A stretch of DNA of 64,000 nucleotides from positions 1-64,000 of the forward strand of contig NZ_RCSU01000006.1 of NCBI RefSeq assembly GCF_003991355.1. The letters run 5' to 3'. Source of the stretch: Pseudoflavitalea rhizosphaerae. GTDB lineage: Bacteria > Bacteroidota > Bacteroidia > Chitinophagales > Chitinophagaceae. The notes beneath the pieces are model-generated. The model saw only the letters and a list, made by a program, of their open reading frames with translations. It made no database searches and was not told where the DNA came from. This document shows, in pieces, positions 8,605 to 15,426 of this stretch. The stretch's first letter is position 1. Each line of letters opens with the position of its first letter. Both the position numbers and the translations under genes were made by a program.

Positions 8605-8814
8605 TTAGATAATGGAAGTTACAATTTTAAAGGGAGAGGCCATCTCTTTTGAGGAGACGGCCCCCCTGTTGGTTAGGCCCGTTCTTATTTCCGGTTGTTG
8701 AAAGGATTGTCCTTTAATCATGTAGAGACAGCTTTTGCTGCCATCTTTGGTAAGCGCGATTTTAACTTGGCCATCACAGAGGTACGATGTTTGTGTTGCT
8801 GTATCCTTTTGCAG
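8605..8814 (-). pseudogene. Possible small-gene remnant upstream of the GAF kinase
   Basis: The 376-bp gap between the kinase start and the BatD-like gene holds one protein-like minus-strand frame of 69 codons between stops. It has balanced composition (including DGQVKIALTKDGSKSCLYM) but no ATG near its beginning; the first ATG is at about codon 32. It ends only 45 bp before the kinase start. It may be a decayed short gene or an unusually initiated leader peptide. I do not recognise the family. The rest of the gap shows nothing further apart from a GCCGTCTC/GAGATGGC hairpin inside this frame. Confidence 0.25.
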
Positions 8815-8936
8815 TTATTGAACGGCCGTATTTGCTTATTTTCTGGCTAATTCACCACTCATCCTTTTAACCGACATTTAACGTGAAAACTGCTAACAAC
8901 CGAGGGCATCAGCAATTAAATTTGTTAATCACCGTA

Positions 8937-10391
8937 ATGAACACCAGAGTTTTATATTTCCTTTTTCTTCTCGTTTGTTGCTTTACCGGCGGGAGCCTGC
9001 ATGCACAACAGCTTGCACAGCGCAGTCATGCCGATATGCAGGACCTGGAACCTGATGTGGAAGCGGCTTCTGTGATCCAGCCCGGAGAGTTCATTGAAGA
9101 AAAGGTCAGACAGGGGTTGCTGATCCGGGTGGAGGTGAGTAAAACCAGTTGCGTGGTGGGCGAGCCGCTGAAAGTGGTGTACAAGATGTATTCAAGGCTC
9201 AATACCAATTCACAGGTGATGAAACGGCCGTCCTTCACAGGTTTCAGTGTAATGGAAATGGTGGAGGCCTATGATGGCAAACCGGTAGTTGAAAGGATCA
9301 AAGGTGTGCCTTATTATGTGAACCTTATCCGTAAAGTGCAGTTGTTTCCTTTGCAGGAAGGGAAATTTGAACTGGACCCTGCTGAAGTGGAAAGCATTGT
9401 GCATTTTGTTCGCGTGAACATTGGCGAAGCTCCTTCTGTGCTCGATCATAAAGTAACCCTTCGTTCCGAGCCGGTGATCATCGAGGTAAAGCCCCTGCCA
9501 TTGAAAGGGCAACCGGATCATTATACCGGTGCAGTAGGAAAATATACTGTGAAGTTGAAAGGTCCGGATACGGCTATACATCAGGGTGAGTTGGTCAAAG
9601 TGCGGATCCTGGTAGAAGGTTCAGGCAATATCAATCTGCTTACGCCTCCGGAGATCACATGGCCTGAAGGTGTTGATACTGCCGATCCGGTGGTTAGGGA
9701 AATGGTTGATAAATTCACTTTCCCGCTCAGTGGCAGCAAAGCATTCGAGTATTCCTTCGCTGCGCCGGACACGGGTAATATCGTGATCCCGGGAGCCAGT
9801 CTGGCTTATTTCGATCCACAATCACAACAATACAAAGAAGCGGTGAGTGATCCGCTTGCGCTGACAGTAAAGCCTGGTGAATCTGAAGAAACGCGGCAAT
9901 TGCGGGCAAATGCCATGAAACAGGTAGATAATGGCGCTATTCCCAAACATCTTTATTGGTTTGGCCTGGTGGTGCTGATCATCGTTAGCTGTCTGGTATA
10001 TCAGTTCAGTCAGCTGCGCAAAAAGAGATCGGTGGAACCGAAAATTCATTTGCCTGCAAAAGTTGAGATACCTGCTCCGGAAGAGCAACTGGCCACTGCC
10101 AGGGAAAGCCTGCAGTCCGGGAATATGAAACTCTTCTATCACGAGATACAACATGTGCTCTGGAATATGGCGGCGGTCCGCTGTGAGATACCTCCATCCC
10201 TGCTCAACAAACAAAATGTTGCGGCGAGGCTGGCGATGCAGGGCGTGAGTGATGCACTGGTGCAACAACTACTTCACCTGCTCAATACCTGCGAATGGGC
10301 GCTCTATGTGCCCGGGCATGAGCAAAGCGATCCACGCAGTCTGCTGGATGAAACGAGGCAGGTGCTGGAAGGATTGAAACCTGAAGCCTGA
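8937..10391 (+). CDS. BatD-like (oxygen-tolerance type) protein
   Basis: 484-residue protein with a signal peptide (MNTRVLYFLFLLVCCFTGG...HAQ), a large beta-rich periplasmic region and a C-terminal transmembrane helix near residue 345 (LYWFGLVVLIIVSCLVYQF). A cytoplasmic tail of roughly 120 helical residues follows. The early block VVGEPLKVVYKMY and the second block LKGPDTAIHQGELVKVRI are repeated Ig-like units typical of the BatD family encoded in aerotolerance (Bat) operons. No batA, batB, batC or batE lies beside it, so it is an orphan here. A GTG at 8883 is an upstream alternative, but the ATG at 8937 gives a proper signal peptide. Stops of this gene and the next are one base apart. Confidence 0.75.
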   Translation: MNTRVLYFLFLLVCCFTGGSLHAQQLAQRSHADMQDLEPDVEAASVIQPGEFIEEKVRQGLLIRVEVSKTSCVVGEPLKVVYKMYSRLNTNSQVMKRPSFTGFSVMEMVEAYDGKPVVERIKGVPYYVNLIRKVQLFPLQEGKFELDPAEVESIVHFVRVNIGEAPSVLDHKVTLRSEPVIIEVKPLPLKGQPDHYTGAVGKYTVKLKGPDTAIHQGELVKVRILVEGSGNINLLTPPEITWPEGVDTADPVVREMVDKFTFPLSGSKAFEYSFAAPDTGNIVIPGASLAYFDPQSQQYKEAVSDPLALTVKPGESEETRQLRANAMKQVDNGAIPKHLYWFGLVVLIIVSCLVYQFSQLRKKRSVEPKIHLPAKVEIPAPEEQLATARESLQSGNMKLFYHEIQHVLWNMAAVRCEIPPSLLNKQNVAARLAMQGVSDALVQQLLHLLNTCEWALYVPGHEQSDPRSLLDETRQVLEGLKPEA

Positions 10392-10392
10392 T

Positions 10393-11097
10393 CTACTCCG
10401 TGTATTTGTAACCTACTCCGCGAACAGAATGGAAGTACTGCGGATTGCGGCTGTCTTCTTCAAAATATTTCCTGAAGTTGAGGATGAAATTATCGATGGT
10501 GCGCGTGGTAGGGTAAACGTTATAGCCCCAAACTGTTTGCAGGATCTTTTCTCTGGGTACTACTTCGTTCTTGTTTTCTATCAGTAGTTTCAGCAGCATG
10601 GCTTCTTTCTTGCTGAGCTGAATACGTTCTCCCTTGCGGGTGATGGCTTCCTGCGCTTTGAAGTCGAGCGTATTGCTGCCAAACGCATACGTATCACCAA
10701 CGGAATCCTTTTCCTGCATTTTCTTGTTCTTATTGATCAGCTTCTGAACACGAAGCAGGAGCTCTTCGAGGTTGAAAGGTTTGGTGAGATAATCGTCGGC
10801 GCCTTTTTTAAGGCCGAGCACCCGGTCAGAGCTGGCATTCTTTGCGGAGAGGATGAGAATGGGCACCTCATTGTTTTGGACCCGGATGGTTTCTGTAACC
10901 GTGATGCCATCCAGTTCCGGCAACATTACATCGAGGATGATGAGATCGAAATACTCTCCCTGCACTTTCTGAAGGGCTTCGCTGCCCGTGAAGGAGGAAG
11001 TAACTTCATATCCTTCCAGTTCCAGGTTCAGCTTCAGCGCTTCGTGGAGATTCTCTTCATCTTCCACCAACAGTATGGATGTTTTTGTTGTGCTCAT
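10393..11097 (-). CDS. OmpR-family response regulator
   Basis: 234-residue regulator with a receiver domain (acidic pair VEDEEN, phospho-Asp in LIILDVMLPELDG, Lys in YLTKPF) and a C-terminal winged-helix (Trans_reg_C; YFHSVRGVGYKY ending the wing). The ATG at 11097 is preferred; a TTG three codons earlier directly abuts the kinase stop. It is the second gene of a kinase-regulator pair with the upstream histidine kinase. Target genes are unknown. Confidence 0.95.
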   Translation of the reverse strand: MSTTKTSILLVEDEENLHEALKLNLELEGYEVTSSFTGSEALQKVQGEYFDLIILDVMLPELDGITVTETIRVQNNEVPILILSAKNASSDRVLGLKKGADDYLTKPFNLEELLLRVQKLINKNKKMQEKDSVGDTYAFGSNTLDFKAQEAITRKGERIQLSKKEAMLLKLLIENKNEVVPREKILQTVWGYNVYPTTRTIDNFILNFRKYFEEDSRNPQYFHSVRGVGYKYTE

Positions 11098-11106
11098 GCT
11101 TTTCAA

Positions 11107-12081
11107 TTACAGGGTGAAGCTCACCGTAAAGATACAACCGGTGGGCGTGTTATCTGTTACGCGGATGCTAGCGTGATGGTCTTCCGCAATTTTCCGGCAG
11201 AGGAAGAGGCCGAGCCCTGTGCCTTTGGCAGTGCGGGTATTCTCGTTACCGATGCGATAGAACTTTTCGAACACTTTGTTCTTTTCGTTATCCGGAATGC
11301 CCGGACCTTCATCTGCTACCTGTAAAACCACGGTCTTGCCTTTTGTAAAGAGCCGGCATTCAATGGCTGCGGTTTTAGGTGAATACTTAACGGCATTCTC
11401 CACCAGATTGTTCACCAGTATCTGGAGCAGCAGGGGATCTCCGATAAGCTCTGTATCTGCCTGGATATTGGTGATCCATTTCCGGGCCGGGAACCGGTTG
11501 ATGAAATCCTGTACGGCGGATTGCACCAGTGTACTGAAATCGATTTCTTCCCTCGCGATACGATAGCGGCCACCTTCCAGTTGGGAGGATACCAGGATAT
11601 TATTGGCGAGGGTATTGAGGCGATTGGTTTCTTCCAGCGTCATGGAGAGCAGCTTGTTCTTTTTCTGTTCGTCCAGCTGGTGTTTGAGTAAGGTCTCCAA
11701 ATTGAGTTTGGCAACAGCGATGGGCGTTTTGAGTTCGTGGGTAACGGCCATCATGAAATGTTGTTGTTGTTGCTGGAGCTTGATCTGTTTGCGAACGGCG
11801 CGGTAAACATAAAATGCTCCCAGGAGGGTGAGTACCAGGAAGGTGATCCCTTCTCCCAGGAACTGTGCAGATTTTCTTTTTCTTTCATCCTGTATCTTCT
11901 CGTATTTGATGAGATAGTCGGGATCATCCAGTATCAGAGCGCTGGTCTGGTAGCTGGCCATCTGGTCTGATTGCTGGTTGAGTTCAAAGAACCAGAACAC
12001 CAGTGCTGCTACAATATAGACCAGCAGGAACCAATAGGCGATGCTCGCCAGGAATAACCTGCTTTTACGGGATGTTTTCAT
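11107..12081 (-). CDS. Sensor histidine kinase (HisKA/HATPase_c)
   Basis: 324-residue membrane kinase with two transmembrane helices (about residues 13-34 and 77-98), a short periplasmic loop between them, and a classical core. The H-box is AVTHELKTPIAVAKLN, the N-box LVNNLVENAVKYS, the G1 box ADEGPGIPD and the G2 box GTGLGLFLC. It is followed within 10 bp by its OmpR-type regulator, and gldH lies 3 bp upstream on the same strand, so gldH, kinase and regulator could share a transcript. Confidence 0.95.
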   Translation of the reverse strand: MKTSRKSRLFLASIAYWFLLVYIVAALVFWFFELNQQSDQMASYQTSALILDDPDYLIKYEKIQDERKRKSAQFLGEGITFLVLTLLGAFYVYRAVRKQIKLQQQQQHFMMAVTHELKTPIAVAKLNLETLLKHQLDEQKKNKLLSMTLEETNRLNTLANNILVSSQLEGGRYRIAREEIDFSTLVQSAVQDFINRFPARKWITNIQADTELIGDPLLLQILVNNLVENAVKYSPKTAAIECRLFTKGKTVVLQVADEGPGIPDNEKNKVFEKFYRIGNENTRTAKGTGLGLFLCRKIAEDHHASIRVTDNTPTGCIFTVSFTL

Positions 12082-12084
12082 TCA

Positions 12085-12570
12085 TCATTTTGCTTTTTCA
12101 ACACGGATACCTGCATTCATTACATTTTCCAGCGGGTCTTCACGCATGATCTGTTGCAATGTGAACTTGTAAGTGCCTGCCTGAAGGGGAACGGGTTGAT
12201 CGCCGGGAGTGATGCGTATGCGCTGTTCAAAAATATCATCCATTCCGGAACCGAGCCATCCTTTGTCGTCCGTGGCGAGTTGGAGGTCCAGGGGATGTGT
12301 ACTGGTTTCACCCTTCGGGTTTTGAATGGTGGTGCTTACCCAGAGGTTTTTGAACTTGTACGCGTCTGTATGCCGGATCACCACGTAAATATGGTACCGG
12401 CTTAAAGTGTCTTCCACGTTCATGGTGATCTCCGGTTTGAAGTCTTTGCTCCAGGCGTGGTTGGGGATGGCAACGTTCTTCTCAAATAGATCTGTTCTGA
12501 TGGAACAGGCATTCAGGAGAATGCCGGTCAGTAAGAACAAAAGGATGCTGGTTGAGCCTTGTTTTTTCAA
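12085..12570 (-). CDS. gldH: Gliding motility lipoprotein GldH
   Basis: 161-residue lipoprotein with a signal peptide and lipobox LLNAC. The mature part matches GldH: the early Trp in NHAWSKDFKPEI, the central YHIYVVIRHTDAYKFKNLWV and the late GTYKFTLQQIMREDPL. GldH is one of the lipoproteins required for Bacteroidota gliding and type IX secretion-linked surface movement. It sits between yicC and the kinase/regulator pair on one strand. Together with gldA at 58.6 kb it argues that the organism belongs to a gliding lineage. Confidence 0.9.
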   Translation of the reverse strand: MKKQGSTSILLFLLTGILLNACSIRTDLFEKNVAIPNHAWSKDFKPEITMNVEDTLSRYHIYVVIRHTDAYKFKNLWVSTTIQNPKGETSTHPLDLQLATDDKGWLGSGMDDIFEQRIRITPGDQPVPLQAGTYKFTLQQIMREDPLENVMNAGIRVEKAK

Positions 12571-12594
12571 GGGGATTTTTTTTCAAATATAAAA

Positions 12595-13470
12595 TTACAA
12601 TACGTTCAGTACCTGCTCCTTTGCTTTTTCCAGTTCATCCTTCATCTGTACAACAGCTTTCTGGATGGTGGAATCATAGGCTTTGGCGCCGGTGGTATTG
12701 ATCTCACGTCCTACTTCCTGGAGGATGAAGGATAATTTTTTTCCTTTGGTATCTTCTCCTTCATCCAGTACCTGTTTGAAATAATCGCAATGGTTTTTGA
12801 GGCGGGTTTGTTCTTCGCTGAGGTCTATCTTTTCAATATAGTAGATCAGTTCCTGTTCCAGGCGGTTGGGATCGTAGTTTTCCTTTCCAACATTATCTTC
12901 CAGGACTTTTACGAGTCCTTCGCGGATCTTTTGTTTGCGGAGTGGTTCCAGCTGGATCACTTCCTGTTGCAGTTTTTCAATATTGGAAATACGGAGGCGG
13001 AGGTCTCCTTCCAGCATCTTGCCTTCTTCCAGGCGGTGTTTGTTCAGTTCGTTGATGGCGGAAAGGATCAGGGTTTTGAAAGATTCCCATTCTGCATCGG
13101 TGAGGGTATCGCTGGTGGGTGTAATTACTTCCGGCAGTTTGAGCAGGCTGCTGAGGATGCTGGAAGGGTCCAGGTTGAGGTCGGTAGACAGTTCAGCAAT
13201 GGAACGGTAATAAGTTTTGGCGAGAGCGGTATTGATGCTGACTGGTTTTGAGCTGCCGCTTTCCTTGAGGCTGATGGTGCAGTCTACGCTTCCACGTCCC
13301 AGGTTTGCGGATAAGATTCCCCTGATATCAAATTCAAAGGGTTTCAAAAACGCCGGCATTTTCAGGAACAGTTCAAACTGTTTTCCATTCAGCGATTTTA
13401 TATCTACGAGAAAAGTTTTATCGCCTATGGATTGCTCTGTTCTTCCAAATCCGGTCATTGATTTCAACAT
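12595..13470 (-). CDS. yicC: YicC family endoribonuclease-like protein
   Basis: 291-residue member of the YicC family, some members of which act as endoribonucleases. The start MLKSMTGFGR is the family hallmark and fixes the ATG at 13470; the open frame extends 13 codons further upstream without homology. The C-terminal half shows the conserved KNHCDYF, GKKLSFILQEVGREINT and AKAYDSTIQKAVVQMKDELEKA blocks. It lies in a minus-strand run with rluE upstream and gldH downstream. Confidence 0.92.
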   Translation of the reverse strand: MLKSMTGFGRTEQSIGDKTFLVDIKSLNGKQFELFLKMPAFLKPFEFDIRGILSANLGRGSVDCTISLKESGSSKPVSINTALAKTYYRSIAELSTDLNLDPSSILSSLLKLPEVITPTSDTLTDAEWESFKTLILSAINELNKHRLEEGKMLEGDLRLRISNIEKLQQEVIQLEPLRKQKIREGLVKVLEDNVGKENYDPNRLEQELIYYIEKIDLSEEQTRLKNHCDYFKQVLDEGEDTKGKKLSFILQEVGREINTTGAKAYDSTIQKAVVQMKDELEKAKEQVLNVL

Positions 13471-13521
13471 AAGTAACTTGATTTTACAGCAAGGTAACGA
13501 AATAGTCAATAGGCCTTACAT

Positions 13522-14112
13522 TCAGCGGGTAATGCCTGCTCCTTTATAGAAAGTATTTCTGTCAAGCTCCTTCATTTCTCCGGGGAGTAAACCTTCGATG
13601 GTAAGGGAGCCGATACGAAATCGTATAAGCCGCAATGTTGGGAATCCGGTTTTGGCTGTCATCCTTCGAACCTGCCTGTTCTTTCCTTCGGTAAGGGCCA
13701 GGCTGATCCAACTGGTAGGAATATTTTGTCTGAAGCGGATCGGTGGATTACGGTCAGGTACCCTGGGTGGTTCAGCAAAGGCGATGGCGCGGGCAGGTTT
13801 GGTTCGATGGAGCTTACCATCGATGGAAATGGTCAAGCCATTCCTTAACTGATCGAGCGCTTCTTCCGTTATCGTTCCTTCTACCTGCACCCAGTATTCA
13901 CGTTCATGTGCGAAGCTGGGATGAAGCGCAAGATGGTTCACCTGTTTATCGTTTGTTAGTAACAGTAACCCTTCACTATCATAATCCAGTCTTCCGACAG
14001 GATACACGTCAGACGGCACTTTGAAGTAGTCGCGCAAAGATTGTTTGTCTTCGGTTGATGTAAATTGTGAGAGTACCTGGAATGGTTTGTTGATGATGAA
14101 ATATTGAAGCAT
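13522..14112 (-). CDS. rluE: RluE-type ribosomal pseudouridine synthase
   Basis: 196-residue pseudouridine synthase of the RsuA/RluE group, without an S4 domain. It has the catalytic motif GRLDYDSEGLLLL (Asp about residue 41) and the later EGKNRQVRRM block. Such enzymes modify rRNA; RluE acts on 23S U2457 in E. coli, and the exact site here is inferred only from length and similarity. The ATG at 14112 is preferred over a TTG two codons earlier. A terminator-like hairpin with a T-run ends only about four bases before the start codon, which is odd (see findings). Confidence 0.9.
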   Translation of the reverse strand: MLQYFIINKPFQVLSQFTSTEDKQSLRDYFKVPSDVYPVGRLDYDSEGLLLLTNDKQVNHLALHPSFAHEREYWVQVEGTITEEALDQLRNGLTISIDGKLHRTKPARAIAFAEPPRVPDRNPPIRFRQNIPTSWISLALTEGKNRQVRRMTAKTGFPTLRLIRFRIGSLTIEGLLPGEMKELDRNTFYKGAGITR

Positions 14113-14115
14113 AGT

Positions 14116-14147
14116 CAAAAAAAAATCTCCCGATGATTCGGGAGATT
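14116..14147 (-). terminator. Terminator-shaped hairpin directly upstream of rluE
   Basis: On the minus strand AAATCTCCCGA, 4-base loop, TCGGGAGATTT, then a run of T's that stops just before the rluE start. It could terminate a short upstream RNA, attenuate rluE, or work in either direction. Confidence 0.75.
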
Positions 14148-14242
14148 TATTATGTAGATGGGTTAGTAAGTACCGGGAAATAAATTTCCCTACACAATAT
14201 TAAAAATAATTTTCTCTAAACTAAAAAATTTTCTAATAAATT

Positions 14243-14273
14243 TTATTCACATTTTTTTTAATACTGTGGAAAA
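14243..14273. promoter_or_regulatory. Pair of DnaA-box-like sites in an AT-rich spacer
   Basis: The 343-bp gap between rluE and lpxD holds TTATTCACA (14243-14251, exact TTATNCACA) and TGTGGAAAA (14265-14273, inverse of TTTTCCACA). A roughly 60-bp stretch of nearly pure A/T lies beside them at 14195-14260. This may be a DnaA-regulated region or part of an origin; only two boxes are clear. The gap also contains the palindrome GGGAAATAAATTTCCC at 14175-14190. Confidence 0.35.
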
Positions 14274-14433
14274 TGTGGCGGGGGTATCGGCAGTAAATGA
14301 TAAAACTACATAGGTGAATTACAGTTGCAGATTAAAAACGCAGAAGCTACAAATAAAATTGTTGCACTTGAAATACAGATAACAACTATGTTTTGGAAAC
14401 TGATGCAGATGCTTCCGTTCACAAAACGTATTG

Positions 14434-14441
14434 TACTTTTG
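14434..14441 (+). promoter_or_regulatory. -7 promoter element for the lpxD-like gene
   Basis: TACTTTTG, an exact TAnnTTTG match, 14 bp before the chosen ATG. It implies a very short leader and rules out starts further upstream. Confidence 0.5.
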
Positions 14442-14455
14442 CGCAAATTCCCGAT

Positions 14456-15400
14456 ATGAAATTTCCATCACCGGTATCATTGCAATGGATAGCTGATCTG
14501 ATCGGCGCGAGGTTGGTTGGTAACGCAACCGCACAGGCAACAGGCATCAATGAGATTCACAGGGTAGAGCCAGGAGATCTGGTGTTTGTTGATCATCCCA
14601 AGTATTACGATAAATGTATCCAGTCCGCAGCATCCTTCATCATCATCAATAAAGAAACCAGTTTTCCTGAAGAGAAGGCATTGCTGATAACAGACAATCC
14701 GTTTGAAGCATATCAGACCATCATCAAACATTTCCGTCCATTCGTTCCTTCCAGTAAAGCTGTCAGTGATTCTGCTTTGGTAGGAGAAGGAAGCTGGATT
14801 GCGCCGAACGCGTATGTGGGAAACCATGTTACTATCGGAACCAATTGCCGTATCCATCCCGGTGTAACCATCATGGACCATTGCGTGATCGGTAATAATG
14901 TTGTGATCCAGGCAGGGAGTGTGATAGGATCGGATGCATTCTACTACAATACGAAGAAAGACCGGGAGGTATGGTATAAAAGAATGGAAAGTGGCGGAAG
15001 GGTAGTGATTGAAGATGATGTGGAGATCGGAGCGGCTTGCACTATCGACAGAGGCGTGAGTCATGATACCCTGATTGGGCGCGGCACCAAGATGGATAAC
15101 CAGGTGCATATCGGTCATGATTCCATTATCGGCCCCAACTGTTTGTTTGCTGCGCAGGTGGGTATTGCAGGTGCAGTAGAGATTGGCGCTGGTGTGGTGC
15201 TCTGGGGGCAGGTAGGTGTTTCCAAAACGCTCAGTATCGGAGACAATGCTGTTGTACTGGCGCAGAGTGGTGTTCCTTCTTCACTGGAAGGTGGTAAAGT
15301 ATATTTCGGAACGCCCACAGAAGATGCATTGGCAAAAAAGAAAGAGCTGATCTGGGTAAAACGCATTCCTGAGATCTGGGCAAGACTCAATGCGAAATAA
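14456..15400 (+). CDS. LpxD-like UDP-3-O-acylglucosamine N-acyltransferase
   Basis: 314-residue left-handed beta-helix acyltransferase. An N-terminal ~100-residue uridine-binding-type domain ([14 protein letters not shown]...) precedes hexapeptide repeats ([22 protein letters not shown] and following). The candidate catalytic His is in [10 protein letters not shown], matching LpxD, which adds the N-linked 3-hydroxyacyl chain in lipid A synthesis. It is a little shorter than E. coli LpxD, and the typical FxxC/FGF segment is replaced by [16 protein letters not shown], so it may be a second, specialised paralogue. The ATG at 14456 follows an exact promoter motif; an open frame to 14393 is ignored. 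Confidence 0.82.
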   Translation: MKFPSPVSLQWIADLIGARLVGNATAQATGINEIHRVEPGDLVFVDHPKYYDKCIQSAASFIIINKETSFPEEKALLITDNPFEAYQTIIKHFRPFVPSSKAVSDSALVGEGSWIAPNAYVGNHVTIGTNCRIHPGVTIMDHCVIGNNVVIQAGSVIGSDAFYYNTKKDREVWYKRMESGGRVVIEDDVEIGAACTIDRGVSHDTLIGRGTKMDNQVHIGHDSIIGPNCLFAAQVGIAGAVEIGAGVVLWGQVGVSKTLSIGDNAVVLAQSGVPSSLEGGKVYFGTPTEDALAKKKELIWVKRIPEIWARLNAK

Positions 15401-15426
15401 TTCCATCTTTTCATAACCGACCGGCA

